A DNA stretch of 64,000 nt from Legionella saoudiensis (GTDB taxonomy: Bacteria; Pseudomonadota; Gammaproteobacteria; Legionellales; Legionellaceae): positions 312,501-376,500 of the forward strand of contig NZ_LN901323.1 of assembly GCF_001465875.1 (NCBI RefSeq). The letters are read 5' to 3'. Shown one piece after another: positions 18,781-28,016 of the stretch (the first letter of the stretch is position 1; each line of letters opens with the position of its first letter). The notes under the pieces were generated by a model, which was not told the DNA's origin, did no database searches, and was given only the letters and a program-made list of their open reading frames with translations. The translations under genes and the position numbers were made by a program.

Positions 18781-20109
18781 CTACAGCTTCGGTGTCTCTA
18801 TCATTTCCCATGATTCTTCTTCAATGCCACTACGTTTTATTTCACGTTGCAATAACTGCTGTACCGGCTGCAAATAATCATCAAATAGGCTGGCAGAGGT
18901 TGCTTGTGAATAAAATGTAAGCCAATGGCGGGTGGTAGAGGCTATTTTTTGAATGTTATTGATGCGGTTTAGCAAACGTTCGGCATCATGCTCGCCAGTT
19001 GTTAAATAGGTTAGTTGTTCCATATAAAAATTAATTTTTTTATCGATATGCTCATTACTGTATTCATTGAGAAGACATAAACGACCCACTTCGCAAATTA
19101 AGTAAAGTTTGAGGTACTCGCTTACTGACTCTAAAGCAAATTCAGCTTGAAATGGCTGCAGTAAAAAAAACTGATTGAAGTAGGTGCGAAAATGCTCCAA
19201 AGATTGGGGATCAAACCAATTGTAGGAATAGCTATGTTTCTTTACGATCCTTGCTGCCTGTATAAATTGTTCCGCAGTTAATAAGTAAGGGTCTTTATTA
19301 AGCTCATTTAAATTGTTTAAACAAATATAATAGGCCGCAATTTTTTCTTGCTGCCATGGTATATCTTGCTGAGAGGTAACTAAGGCTTTTGCTTCCAGGC
19401 GAAAAATTTCTAGCCTGATAAACTCAACTAGCTTTGTTTTTATGGTGTTCATGCTGGGCTTAGGTGGAGGGCTTGAAATCTCCTGACTGGTATTTGTTTC
19501 TGCTTGGCATTGCTCCACAAAGGCTTTTATTGCTTTTTGGGTGTGTACTGAATCATAAACAAAAATTTTTTCTAGGGTGTAAAACTCATCAAATTGGTCT
19601 GGATGCAGCCAGGCATCAGGTAAAAAACCTTGAGCATCGTATAAATAAATACGCACCCCATCTCCTGTTTCCTCAGGAATAACCAAGCCTGATAAAGCAT
19701 GGCTCCCCGGTAATTTGTTTAGCTTGGCAAAAATAATTAAATGGCTGTAGGCTGGAATTTTTAACTCTGCTACATACTCCGAGAGTTGGGCATAGTTAAA
19801 ATTGAAGATAAAGCTACGGGCTTGCTTTGTTTCATCTAAGTGAATAAAGCGTGTATGTAAGGAATGTAAATACCCAGGGATGAGGTTGGGCAGTGAAGGC
19901 AAGGGGGTAACTGCTGGAAAAAAAGTGCCTTGGTTCTCCAGTAATGCTTTATAAGCATGCATGGTGATTTCCAGACAGTTAACAAACCGACCTAAATGAT
20001 AGCCTGTATTCATTGCTTGTAGTTTTCGATTGGCAAGCTCCAGCCATTTAGGTTGAGGTAAATCTTTCCCACCATATAAATATTGTAAAAAAAGGGATGC
20101 AAATTTCAT
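18781..20109 (-). CDS. Putative effector with papain-like Cys/His/Asp signature
   Basis: 442 residues, not matched to a named family. The N-terminal 165 residues contain, in order, 'GRFVNCLEITMHAYKAL' (Cys45), 'KLPGSHALSGLVI' (His137) and 'IYLYDAQGFLP' (Asp158, Gln160). This NC ... G-HA ... D-Q-G arrangement is characteristic of papain-fold glutaminase/deamidase and protease domains found in toxins and effectors. The rest is helical, and the C-terminus is acidic and Glu-rich (GIEEESWEMIETPKL), like many Dot/Icm signals. No signal peptide. A host-directed Cys hydrolase or deamidase is my inference; the triad spacing should be tested by structure prediction. Confidence 0.7.
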   Translation of the reverse strand: MKFASLFLQYLYGGKDLPQPKWLELANRKLQAMNTGYHLGRFVNCLEITMHAYKALLENQGTFFPAVTPLPSLPNLIPGYLHSLHTRFIHLDETKQARSFIFNFNYAQLSEYVAELKIPAYSHLIIFAKLNKLPGSHALSGLVIPEETGDGVRIYLYDAQGFLPDAWLHPDQFDEFYTLEKIFVYDSVHTQKAIKAFVEQCQAETNTSQEISSPPPKPSMNTIKTKLVEFIRLEIFRLEAKALVTSQQDIPWQQEKIAAYYICLNNLNELNKDPYLLTAEQFIQAARIVKKHSYSYNWFDPQSLEHFRTYFNQFFLLQPFQAEFALESVSEYLKLYLICEVGRLCLLNEYSNEHIDKKINFYMEQLTYLTTGEHDAERLLNRINNIQKIASTTRHWLTFYSQATSASLFDDYLQPVQQLLQREIKRSGIEEESWEMIETPKL

Positions 20110-20355
20110 GATTTAGAGCCATAGAAAATTTTGAGTATTTTTGAAGATCAGGTCATTAAGGTCAAGATATTAAGAAAAATAAGCGGAAAACGGTACTATG
20201 AAATAAACGTCATCCCGAACGTAGTGAGGGCTCTTCTGCATGTGGCTCAATGCCTGCAGCGAAGTTACCTCTCTGCACGTTTGGCGGTCGATACAACAAT
20301 GGACTATAATTTAAATAAGTTCGATGTTTTACACTGTAGAAAATAGGTAAATGCC
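20110..20355. other. Intergenic stretch with possible dispersed repeat
   Basis: No supported gene. Bases around 20209-20232 read GTCATCCCGAACGTAGTGAG, a string type that recurs in intergenic dispersed repeats of several bacteria. An open frame crosses it, but it has no ribosome-binding site and improbable composition. Confidence 0.3.
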
Positions 20356-20679
20356 ATGAGCGATGATGGAAAAATGAAAGAATACAAAAGCTTTGCTGAG
20401 TTCTACCCCTTTTATCTAAGTCAGCATCAAAACATTATGAGCCAGCGCCTGCATTTTATCGGTACTTCCTTAGCCTGCTTATTTTTCCTGTTTTTTCTCT
20501 TCTCCGGACATTTGCGGTGGGTATTACTCATGATTCTTGCTGGCTATGGTTTCGCCTGGGTAGGGCATTTTGTTTATGAAAAAAACCAACCGGCCACCTT
20601 TACCTATCCCCTATATAGTTTAATGGGTGACTTCGTTATGTTTTGGGAAGTTCTACGAGGGCAGCGGAAAATATTTTAA
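20356..20679 (+). CDS. Mpo1-like (DUF962) membrane protein
   Basis: 107 residues. Signature of the Mpo1/YGL010w family: 'FYPFYLSQHQNIMSQRLHFIGT' spans about residues 16-37 with His24 and His34, and 'WVGHFVYEKNQPATF' (about 69-83) with a third His and Glu. Hydrophobic helices lie at about 38-68 and near the C-terminus ('PLYSLMGDFVMFWEVLRG'). Yeast Mpo1 is an Fe(II)-dependent dioxygenase that alpha-oxidises 2-hydroxy fatty acids; the His residues required there are present, but bacterial function is inferred. Stands alone. Confidence 0.88.
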   Translation: MSDDGKMKEYKSFAEFYPFYLSQHQNIMSQRLHFIGTSLACLFFLFFLFSGHLRWVLLMILAGYGFAWVGHFVYEKNQPATFTYPLYSLMGDFVMFWEVLRGQRKIF

Positions 20680-20851
20680 GACCAACCCCTATCAAATTTT
20701 CTTCTTGTCAATTACGTTTGCTCAGTAAAGCATTACTGTTTTTGCCTGCGCCTTTAATTTGCCAAGCGTCTCTAATTTGTGTAAGGTAGTTTGGGTTTTT
20801 GGGTCGCACATGGTGCATTTGTTTTTAGGGATAATTTTTCAAGGCGAAAAC

Positions 20852-21295
20852 ATGAGAAAACAAAACATACTAAAGGGATGTGTTGTCGCAACCTTATTTT
20901 TAGCACAAATCTCCTATGCAGATTTTACTTTTCATGCGTCAACTTCAAATGCCTGTGACCACCTTGCAGGACGTTGGTCAGGAACCGGTACTGCCAGCAA
21001 TTGGGCAATTGGCGAGTGTGCTTATCATGGCTCAGGTCTTATTAGTCCTTTAGATAATGACGGTAATTTTACTGTCGATGTAGTTTCCGACAAAGATTCA
21101 GGAAGTTTTCTTTGTCCCTCTCATAATGAAAAGCATTTAACTGGGACTTGCGTTAATGGAGTGACTATTATCCATACCGAATATGGCGATATTTCTGGCA
21201 ATTTTTCACAAAACTCTGGAAATGCTCAGGGCACTTTATCTGTAACACCAGGTCTTAAAGTTGATGTATTTATGCAATTTAGCCGTGATAATTAA
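20852..21295 (+). CDS. Small secreted hypothetical protein
   Basis: About 147 residues from the ATG at 20852, chosen because AAGGCG lies upstream and a clean signal peptide follows (MRKQNILKGCVVATLFLAQISYA). The mature protein has four Cys, probably two disulfides (ACDHLAG, GECAYHG, FLCPS, GTCVNG), and alternating beta segments 'GRWSGTGTASNWAIGEC', 'GNFSQNSGNAQGTLSV'. It resembles a small lipocalin-like or beta-sandwich periplasmic protein. No family name assigned. Confidence 0.7.
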   Translation: MRKQNILKGCVVATLFLAQISYADFTFHASTSNACDHLAGRWSGTGTASNWAIGECAYHGSGLISPLDNDGNFTVDVVSDKDSGSFLCPSHNEKHLTGTCVNGVTIIHTEYGDISGNFSQNSGNAQGTLSVTPGLKVDVFMQFSRDN

Positions 21296-21471
21296 CAGCC
21301 ATACGGGAGTCTAGAAATTATTTAGGCATAATGCCTTAACGATATACTAAATTATCAACCTCAATCCGATGCCCATGCCCTCAGACCTGCGAGGTAGCGT
21401 ATTATTTTGTATAAGACGAAGTATATGTTATCTTCGTTTTATTTAACTTCTTCATTTTAAGGATAATTTAT

Positions 21472-22251
21472 ATGCGTTCAGGCTTTTCTGCTCTGAGCAT
21501 CGCAGGAGCACTTTTATATTCTTCTTTTGCGGTTTCAGGTGAATCAGGCATTCGTTCTATGCTCCCTACTTATAGACCAGTGATTTCTTTTACTGGAGGT
21601 TATGCCAACATGGATGCAACGGGGAAAGCCTATTTTTTAGGGGATGATGAGAGTTTATTTTCTTATGACTCTAAGACGAATAGCCGTAATGGAGGGGTTG
21701 TCGGTGGTTTTTTGGGCGTAGAGCGTTCATTACCCTGGTATGATTTATTGGCTCAAGTAGGGGTGGAGTACAATTATTTTACGCCTATTCAAATCCACGG
21801 GGAGCATACCGTAGGGATGGACCCTGATTATTCCACTTTGTATCATTATCGTTACCAGTTTCAAAGCCAACAAGTCCTTGCCTCATTTAAACTCTTAGCC
21901 ACGAATGATAAATTCTTGCATCCTTACCTGCAGGTAGGTTTGGGTGCTGCCTGGAATAAAGTAGGGCATTTTAGCGCTACTACCGCTGAAACGGGCAGTA
22001 TTAATTTAACCCCGTCGTTTAAGGATCATACAAAGGCCGAATTTAGCTATAACCTAGGTGCTGGTCTTGATTTTGACATGAGCCAAAATATTCGCCTTGG
22101 GTTTGGTTATCGTTTTAGTGGTTTAGGTAATGCCTCATTAACTGGCGGGCAGATCAGTATGGGTGATTTCACCACCTCGGTGCCTTTTGCCGTAGGCATA
22201 CATCATGCAGGTGCACATCAAGTGATTGCAAGCATTAGTTATGTAAAATAA
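21472..22251 (+). CDS. Outer-membrane beta-barrel protein, copy 2
   Basis: 259 residues. Signal peptide MRSGFSALSIAGALLYSSFAVSG, cited by residues 1-23. Barrel strands include 'LLAQVGVEYNYFTP', 'LHPYLQVGLGAAWNKVG', 'FSYNLGAGLDFDMS', 'IRLGFGYRFSGLGNASL' and the terminal 'HQVIASISYVK'. Paralogue of the barrel at 9567-10307 (shared 'YHYR', 'AEFSYNLGAGL'/'TSFSYTAGAGL', 'GYRF'/'GYEF', closing 'SISY'). AAGGATAA lies upstream of the ATG. An inverted repeat ACGAAG...CTTCGT precedes the gene near 21417-21438. Pairs with the Asp-box gene 85 bases downstream. Confidence 0.85.
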   Translation: MRSGFSALSIAGALLYSSFAVSGESGIRSMLPTYRPVISFTGGYANMDATGKAYFLGDDESLFSYDSKTNSRNGGVVGGFLGVERSLPWYDLLAQVGVEYNYFTPIQIHGEHTVGMDPDYSTLYHYRYQFQSQQVLASFKLLATNDKFLHPYLQVGLGAAWNKVGHFSATTAETGSINLTPSFKDHTKAEFSYNLGAGLDFDMSQNIRLGFGYRFSGLGNASLTGGQISMGDFTTSVPFAVGIHHAGAHQVIASISYVK

Positions 22252-22336
22252 AACATAGCCGGGTTAGGTTTGTTCCACCAGCCACGGAAAGCAAGAAATA
22301 CGGTCATTTTATTTCGATTAAAACAGGATGTTATTC

Positions 22337-24142
22337 ATGGGGAAAAAACAGAATTTAGCTTTACTATTTACCGCTTTTTTTATAGGAAACCAGGCAAACG
22401 CTGGCGCTACATTTAATATTGCTCCTACACCAGGAACTTCATTGCCCACCACTGTAGTTCAAGGAAGTTCTGTTGCAGCCTATTACACGATTACTAATAA
22501 TACAAACGCCACCAGAGCGGGTTATGTTATTAAGGGGCTTCCTGCCCCAGTGGTAGCGCAAAATCAAAGCAATGGTCATTGCCCTGCAGTAATTTCTTTA
22601 GCTGCAAAAGCAAGTTGCGTGCTGCAATTGGATATTACCGGGGCTGTTTCTAGTAGTTTTGCCTTATGCAGAGGAGTAACATGCACTTCTGCAGCCGTGC
22701 CCTTGAATGTCACTATGATTCCAGCCCCACCGCCGCCTCCGCCCCCACCACCACCGCCGCCACCGCCATTTTTTGTTGCAGCAGGGCAATATAATTCTAG
22801 TTCTGGAACATCTCCGTTGATCGTATATAGTACGACAGCAGGAGCGACATGGGCTTATCCTTTAGCATCACTTGCTAGTTTTTCAACAGGAACTTATTTA
22901 TATGGAGCGAGTTGCGTAGGCAGCTTTTGTGTTGTTGGTGGGGAACAAACACCCAATGCTTTCCTGGCTATTAGCTCATCTTCTGGGCAGAATTGGACGG
23001 CGGTTAATCTCTCGTCATTGCCTCCAGATTATTCTTCTGGTGGTTATTTCAATGCCGTAGCATGTGCTGATTCTTTCTGCGTTGCCAGCGGTGCATACAC
23101 TACGACCGGAGGTTTAATTGCGCCTTTAGTGGAAACGAGTACGGGTTTAGGAGCGAACTGGTCTCCTACCTATACGAGCTCGGAAAAACCTTCTGATTTA
23201 ACTTTTGGATATTTTAATGATCTTAGCTGCGGAAGTACTGCCTGTATTGCTGTAGGAACGTATACTGGCTCTATTACTTATCCATTCATTGTTACGGGAA
23301 CCAATCAGGGGACTCAATGGACTAATTCTTTGACTGGAAGCTCACCCTTGCCGACTGATTATTTGGGTTCAGGCTCTCTCTTTGGTTCTGCCGCCAGCGG
23401 CACAAAATTTGTTGCGGTAGGGAGTTATTTCTCCACCGCAGGAGATAATAAACCCTTAGTAATGTCGAGTGTCGATAATGGCGTGACTTGGAGTTCCACC
23501 GTCACGGGTACAACTCCAGTTCCGCCCCCCGGCTTGGCATCGGGACAGTTGAATGCCATAAGTTGCAGTGGTAGTGTTTGTGTGGCTGTGGGAACTTTTA
23601 GCGCAGGTTCTTCTTATCCTTTAGCAGCAACGAGTTCTAACTCTGGACAAACATGGTCTTATACTATTAATGCTACGACGCCACAGCTTCCTTCTGATTT
23701 TTTTGTGGGAAGTGATAATTATTTTAATGATGTGAGTTGTAGTAGCAATATTTGTATTGCCGTAGGTGCTTATTTAAAGAGCTCCACAAGTACTTTTCCC
23801 CTGTTAGCTGCTAGTTCGGATGGAGGACAAACCTGGAATTATCGTGTTAATAGCACCTATCCGGTGTTAGTGGGTGATACTATGAGTAGTGGTTATTTCA
23901 ATACATCCTCATGCCAGGGTACCTATTGTATGGCTGCCGGGTCTTATCAATCGACCTCGGGAATTTCCTATCCTTTAGTCGCTATGAGCAGCGATGGAGG
24001 TATCACTTGGGCTTATAAAGTGAATAGTGTTGCTCCTCTATTACCAGCGGATTATGTTGATGGCGGGGCATTTTATGCGAAGGCTGGTGCTGCGGGAAAT
24101 TCAGCATTTTTACCTAATTCACTAAGATTTTTAAGCAAATAA
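22337..24142 (+). CDS. Secreted Asp-box (BNR-like) repeat protein with polyproline hinge, copy 2
   Basis: About 601 residues from the ATG at 22337; an ATG at 22328 is in frame but leaves no room for a ribosome-binding site, whereas CAGG at 22324-22327 fits the second ATG. Signal peptide ends near NQANA. An N-terminal domain (about 25-125) matches that of the copy at 7859-9556 ('YYTITNNTNATRAGYVIKG', 'LAAKASCVLQLDITG'). Then 14 consecutive prolines, then at least seven propeller-like blades with Asp boxes such as SSDGGQTWNY, SSDGGITWAY, SSNSGQTWSY and SVDNGVTWSS, alternating with 'CIAVGAY'-type strands. Secreted, possibly surface-displayed; binding or enzymatic role unknown. Confidence 0.82.
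   Translation: MGKKQNLALLFTAFFIGNQANAGATFNIAPTPGTSLPTTVVQGSSVAAYYTITNNTNATRAGYVIKGLPAPVVAQNQSNGHCPAVISLAAKASCVLQLDITGAVSSSFALCRGVTCTSAAVPLNVTMIPAPPPPPPPPPPPPPPFFVAAGQYNSSSGTSPLIVYSTTAGATWAYPLASLASFSTGTYLYGASCVGSFCVVGGEQTPNAFLAISSSSGQNWTAVNLSSLPPDYSSGGYFNAVACADSFCVASGAYTTTGGLIAPLVETSTGLGANWSPTYTSSEKPSDLTFGYFNDLSCGSTACIAVGTYTGSITYPFIVTGTNQGTQWTNSLTGSSPLPTDYLGSGSLFGSAASGTKFVAVGSYFSTAGDNKPLVMSSVDNGVTWSSTVTGTTPVPPPGLASGQLNAISCSGSVCVAVGTFSAGSSYPLAATSSNSGQTWSYTINATTPQLPSDFFVGSDNYFNDVSCSSNICIAVGAYLKSSTSTFPLLAASSDGGQTWNYRVNSTYPVLVGDTMSSGYFNTSSCQGTYCMAAGSYQSTSGISYPLVAMSSDGGITWAYKVNSVAPLLPADYVDGGAFYAKAGAAGNSAFLPNSLRFLSK
22727..22768 (+). repeat. Run of 14 proline codons
   Basis: Fourteen consecutive CCN codons (mixed CCA, CCG, CCT, CCC) inside the Asp-box gene. 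It links the N-terminal domain to the repeat body. Polyproline runs stall ribosomes and need elongation factor P. Confidence 0.95.
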
Positions 24143-24154
24143 TCGATGAAATTG

Positions 24155-24201
24155 TAGGGTGATGCCTGGCTCAATACTATATTGAGTCAGGAATCACCCT
24201 A
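24155..24201. terminator. Bidirectional hairpin between converging secreted-protein genes
   Basis: TAGGGTGATGCCTGGCTCAA... (24155-24176) pairs with its near-complement at 24180-24201, about 22 bp with few mismatches. The right arm includes the stop codon of the minus-strand gene. It follows the plus-strand stop by 12 bases. Confidence 0.75.
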
Positions 24202-24864
24202 TAAACTCCTCTGAATCCCATAACGCGCCAAAATATCTTCTGCCTCCAAACCATAAGCCCCAGAAGCTCCTGGAATGCCAGTAGTTAATATCGCACCATT
24301 ACCCGAATCAAAAACCGGTGTGGCTGGATTTACCGTAAATCCCCAATGCGTTGCATCCGCCATTTGCCCACTGCTCGTAATCGGTGTGCCATTACCATTA
24401 ACCACTAAAACTACATTTCCATAAATAGTGGTTGGCGGAGTGAACACAATAGGGCTCGCACTTGCTTGCGGAATATGGGCGGTCGCATCATATACGACTT
24501 GATTGGTATTCCCTATAATCTTTGGCAGCGGGATAATTTTGACTTGATAAATCGCTGGAGTGCCAGGCCCAGTACCCACACAAAAAGTACGGCTATGTAC
24601 CCCTATCGAGGCCCATCTAACGATAGCCACTCCCGCATAAGCAAGATTGGTAAGCGTGGTGCAGGGTTGGGTGCTATTTGCATGATCATATACTTCAACC
24701 CTGATGCTGGACTGGGTGAGACCGGTGTTACCTACTCCCCCATCATGGGCAAGATTATTAATTATTACTAATTGACCGCTACTTGGGGCCATCGCAAAAC
24801 TTGTTGGCGCAGCGAATGATGCAAAAAAAGCCATTAATTTTAATAAATTATAGTTCATGCTCAT
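24199..24864 (-). CDS. Secreted hypothetical protein, tandem paralogue A
   Basis: 221 residues with a signal peptide (about 1-24, ending SFAMA). Starts mature with 'PSSGQLVIINNLAHDG', then beta-rich segments 'SSIRVEVYDH', 'ASPIVFTPPTTIYGNVVLV' and the end 'GIPGASGAYGLEAEDILARY'. It is a paralogue of the protein 12 bases upstream (24877-25569), sharing 'PPSSGQLVIIN', 'ASPIVFTPPTT', 'ATHWGFTV'/'ATNWGFTV' and the C-terminal 'RYGI'. Both are probably exported; no known domain. Confidence 0.75.
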   Translation of the reverse strand: MSMNYNLLKLMAFFASFAAPTSFAMAPSSGQLVIINNLAHDGGVGNTGLTQSSIRVEVYDHANSTQPCTTLTNLAYAGVAIVRWASIGVHSRTFCVGTGPGTPAIYQVKIIPLPKIIGNTNQVVYDATAHIPQASASPIVFTPPTTIYGNVVLVVNGNGTPITSSGQMADATHWGFTVNPATPVFDSGNGAILTTGIPGASGAYGLEAEDILARYGIQRSL

Positions 24865-24876
24865 ATCTATTCTTAG

Positions 24877-25569
24877 CTAGATTAACTCATCATCATTTGT
24901 GGTTGCGTGAAAAGGGATAATGCCATAATGGCGCATTAGTTTTTCCGCTCTTAAACCGAAAGCCCCAACCGCGCCAGGAACGCCTGTGGCACTTAATGCG
25001 CCTGTACTTACATCAAAAACCGGCGGGGTGGGGGTTACGGTAAATCCCCAATTAGTCGCGCTCGCAGTTTGACCAATGGTATTAGGAATACCACTACCAT
25101 TGATAAGCAAGGTCATGTTTTCATAACTCGTTGTTGGTGGGGTGAAGACAATGGGGCTGGCAGTACTCTTAGGCACACTGGTATCAACAGTAGCATCATA
25201 AACAATCGTAACGCTATTATTAATCAACTTATTTAATGGGGTGATAACAACTTTAGAAATGGCTGCCGTGCCTATTCCTGTACCGGCGCAAGAAGCGGCG
25301 CTATGAACGCCATTGGCCTGCCATTTAATAATGGCAACGTTATAATATCCTAGTCTTTGCGTGGTGTAACAAGGGGAGGAGGGGGTATGGGTGTCATAGA
25401 CCTGTACCATAATGTTGGAGCGCGAATTAGTATTTGCATTAGCCGCGGTTAAATTATCCAAGCCATTAATTATTACCAATTGCCCTGAACTTGGCGGAGT
25501 AGCAAACGCAGTTGTTCCTAAAAAAAATAAGGCGGCAGTTTTAAACGATATATTTTTTACCGATTCCAT
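24877..25569 (-). CDS. Secreted hypothetical protein, tandem paralogue B
   Basis: 230 residues; signal peptide about 1-23 (ending AFA), then 'TPPSSGQLVIINGLDN'. Same domain plan as the gene downstream at 24199-24864: 'SNIMVQVYDT', one Cys pair (SPCYTTQ, AASCAGTG), 'ASPIVFTPPTTSYENMTLLI', 'GVPGAVGAFGLRAEKLMRHY'. The two form an operon made by tandem duplication. Function unknown. Confidence 0.75.
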   Translation of the reverse strand: MESVKNISFKTAALFFLGTTAFATPPSSGQLVIINGLDNLTAANANTNSRSNIMVQVYDTHTPSSPCYTTQRLGYYNVAIIKWQANGVHSAASCAGTGIGTAAISKVVITPLNKLINNSVTIVYDATVDTSVPKSTASPIVFTPPTTSYENMTLLINGSGIPNTIGQTASATNWGFTVTPTPPVFDVSTGALSATGVPGAVGAFGLRAEKLMRHYGIIPFHATTNDDELI

Positions 25570-25689
25570 GTAAATTAATTTATTCCTAATCAGGTGTTAA
25601 ATATCACTCTAGCACATGATTATTGATTGCGAAATCAAGCCTTGATGCGATGCACCCGAAGCATGCCTGCACATAGAGGAAAAGCATAA

Positions 25690-27963
25690 CTACTTACTCA
25701 ACATTTTCCAAACACCACACCAGTCCGGATCGACCGGCTGCTCTTTTAAAATCTTACAGCGTTCAATATACACGGTTGAAGGCTTATCATGAGGATGTAA
25801 CGCCAATGCTGCATCAAAACAGGCGATAGCCTTATCCCATTGCGCACTATTATAAAACTCTATGCCATTATTAAAGTGGTTAATAACCTCAATTTGGTGT
25901 GGAAATACTTTTTTATCGTAAAAATTTATTACTTCATAAATGGAAACTGCTTTATTTTTACCTTTAACAATAACCTTATCAATATGGCGCATACGATAGG
26001 TCGACTTTAAGCGCTCGTAGGTAAATTCACTAATAAGAATATGCGCCCCATAATGTTTACATAGACTTTCAATGCGGGAGGCCAGATTCACCCCATCACC
26101 AATCACTGTAAAGTCCATACGCTTATTGGAACCAATATTACCAGCGACGATTTTATCGGTATTAATACCAATACTGTGATCCAATAAGGGCAAGTCGCGC
26201 TCCATACGGCGTTGATTTAGCTCATCCAAGGCATGCATCATCGCAATGGCCGCCCGTAAGGCGCGGTCGGGATCGTCATCATGTGGGAAGGGGTTGCCAA
26301 AAACGGCCATCACAGAATCCCCAATAAATTTATCCAACATTCCGCCTTCATTTTGAATGCAATCCACCATTAAAGAGAAATACTCATTCAATAGTTTCAC
26401 TGTTTCTTCCGCCCCCAGTGATTCGGAAAGCGTAGTAAAATTGCGAATGTCAGAAAATAGTACCGTAGCAAGGGTACTGGTGCCTCCTAAAGAATAATCA
26501 CTGGATTGCAGGAGTTTTTCGGTTAAATCAGGGCTCATGTAACGCGACATGGTTGACTTCATACGCTTTTCAGAACTAATGTCTTCAATCATGACCATGG
26601 TACCCAAACGCTCATTATTGGCGTTGATTAAGGGAACAATGGTAATGTTTGCGGTAATTTTTACATTCATCAACTCCAGCTCAACATCCATCATCACTTC
26701 CTGCTTTACCTGCGAGGACTCATGATTGATGGTGGTAATTTTTTCCACCAAATTATTCGGGTCATCTTTAAATAAGACAGAAATATCTTTTAACATGAGT
26801 GGGTTTAGGGAGGAAAGATTCAACATCTTCATTCCTGCACGATTGCAGGTGACAATTTGATTATTGGTATTAAGGGTTAATACGGTGTTGGTCATACTTT
26901 CGAGAATACTTTCATTGTAATTTTTTATACTTTGGACCTCATCAAAGAGTTTGGCATTTTCAATCGATATAGATATTTGCGAATTAATTGCTAATAGTTG
27001 TGATTCATCATCGGAATTAAATTCACCGCGCCGCTTATTCAAAACTTGGGTAACGCCAATGACCTTGCCATTTTTATTTTTTACAGGCGCCGATAAGATA
27101 GAGCGAGTAAAAAAGCCAGTTTGCCGGTCAACAGAAGGGTTAAAACGCAAATCGGCATAGGCATGGGGGATATTAATTACCTCACCACTGGTAAATGTAG
27201 AGCCTGCGATCCCCAAGTGATTGGGAAAACGTATTTGTTTTTTGGCTAAACCAATACCGGCTTCGGTAAATAATTCATTAGTTTTTTCATCGTTAATGAA
27301 TAAAGTGGAGCGTTCTGCATCTAAGGCTTTGGTAACCGTATCGATGATCTTTTCCAGCAGTAACGATAAATTAATTTCGGAGGAAACATTGGAAATAGTT
27401 TCCAGAAAATGTAAATCTTTTTGATGACATAATTCAATTTGCTCAATGGTCAATTGATTTTGAATGGCCATTGCCGCATGCTCAGTCAAGGTTTGCACAA
27501 ATTTAACATCAGAATCCGAAAAGTCTCCATCGATTTTATTGAGCATTTGGGTAACGCCAATCAGTTCATTATTGGCATTTCGCAAGGGTACGCAAAGAAT
27601 ACTGCGGGTTTGAAATCCGGTAATTTTATCTACCTGTTTATTGTGTCGTTCATCTTCCTCAACATCTGTTAAAAAAACAGCTTCATTATTGGTAAAGGTC
27701 CAACCAGCAAGACCGCTGTTGTTAAGAATCCTAATTTCGAAATGCAAATCACCTTGCGCAATAAAGGAATAAAGTTCATTGGTTTTTTGATCATTTAAAA
27801 ATATGGTGCCACGCTCACAGCCAATTACATCAACGGTCACATCAATAAGCTTTTTGGTTATTTCTTTTAAATTAGAGGTCGCAGCCAAATCACGATAGAT
27901 CTGTGACAACAGCATATAAAATTTTTTTGAATTCATGTTCTTGTAACGTACAACATCGCGCAT
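25690..27963 (-). CDS. GAF-GAF-PAS class III adenylate cyclase with C-terminal helical (TPR-like) tail
   Basis: 757 residues, soluble. Domain order: GAF (about 20-165), second GAF (about 190-340), PAS-like segment (about 350-470), class III cyclase catalytic domain (about 485-665), and a C-terminal TPR-like repeat ('YNSAQWDKAIACFDAALALHP', about 705-725). Catalytic features visible: metal Asp in 'FSDIRNFT' and 'GDSVMAVFG', Lys in 'DKFIGD' (adenine-selecting), Asp in 'RMDFTVIGD', and 'VNLASRIE' with Asn and Arg for the transition state. It should make cAMP in response to ligands bound by the GAF domains, of unknown identity. The start has GAGA upstream; a second ATG at 27936 is possible. Follows a coiled-coil gene by about 50 bases. 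Confidence 0.93.
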   Translation of the reverse strand: MRDVVRYKNMNSKKFYMLLSQIYRDLAATSNLKEITKKLIDVTVDVIGCERGTIFLNDQKTNELYSFIAQGDLHFEIRILNNSGLAGWTFTNNEAVFLTDVEEDERHNKQVDKITGFQTRSILCVPLRNANNELIGVTQMLNKIDGDFSDSDVKFVQTLTEHAAMAIQNQLTIEQIELCHQKDLHFLETISNVSSEINLSLLLEKIIDTVTKALDAERSTLFINDEKTNELFTEAGIGLAKKQIRFPNHLGIAGSTFTSGEVINIPHAYADLRFNPSVDRQTGFFTRSILSAPVKNKNGKVIGVTQVLNKRRGEFNSDDESQLLAINSQISISIENAKLFDEVQSIKNYNESILESMTNTVLTLNTNNQIVTCNRAGMKMLNLSSLNPLMLKDISVLFKDDPNNLVEKITTINHESSQVKQEVMMDVELELMNVKITANITIVPLINANNERLGTMVMIEDISSEKRMKSTMSRYMSPDLTEKLLQSSDYSLGGTSTLATVLFSDIRNFTTLSESLGAEETVKLLNEYFSLMVDCIQNEGGMLDKFIGDSVMAVFGNPFPHDDDPDRALRAAIAMMHALDELNQRRMERDLPLLDHSIGINTDKIVAGNIGSNKRMDFTVIGDGVNLASRIESLCKHYGAHILISEFTYERLKSTYRMRHIDKVIVKGKNKAVSIYEVINFYDKKVFPHQIEVINHFNNGIEFYNSAQWDKAIACFDAALALHPHDKPSTVYIERCKILKEQPVDPDWCGVWKMLSK

Positions 27964-28016
27964 GTTAATTTCTCAAAAATATTTTCTGGTTCTTAAAAAA
28001 CTTCCGAGCTAAAAGC

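Noticed and set aside
20131..20346. 71-codon plus-strand frame
   Set aside because: No ribosome-binding site, unlikely composition, and it runs through a dispersed-repeat-like string; treated as non-coding.
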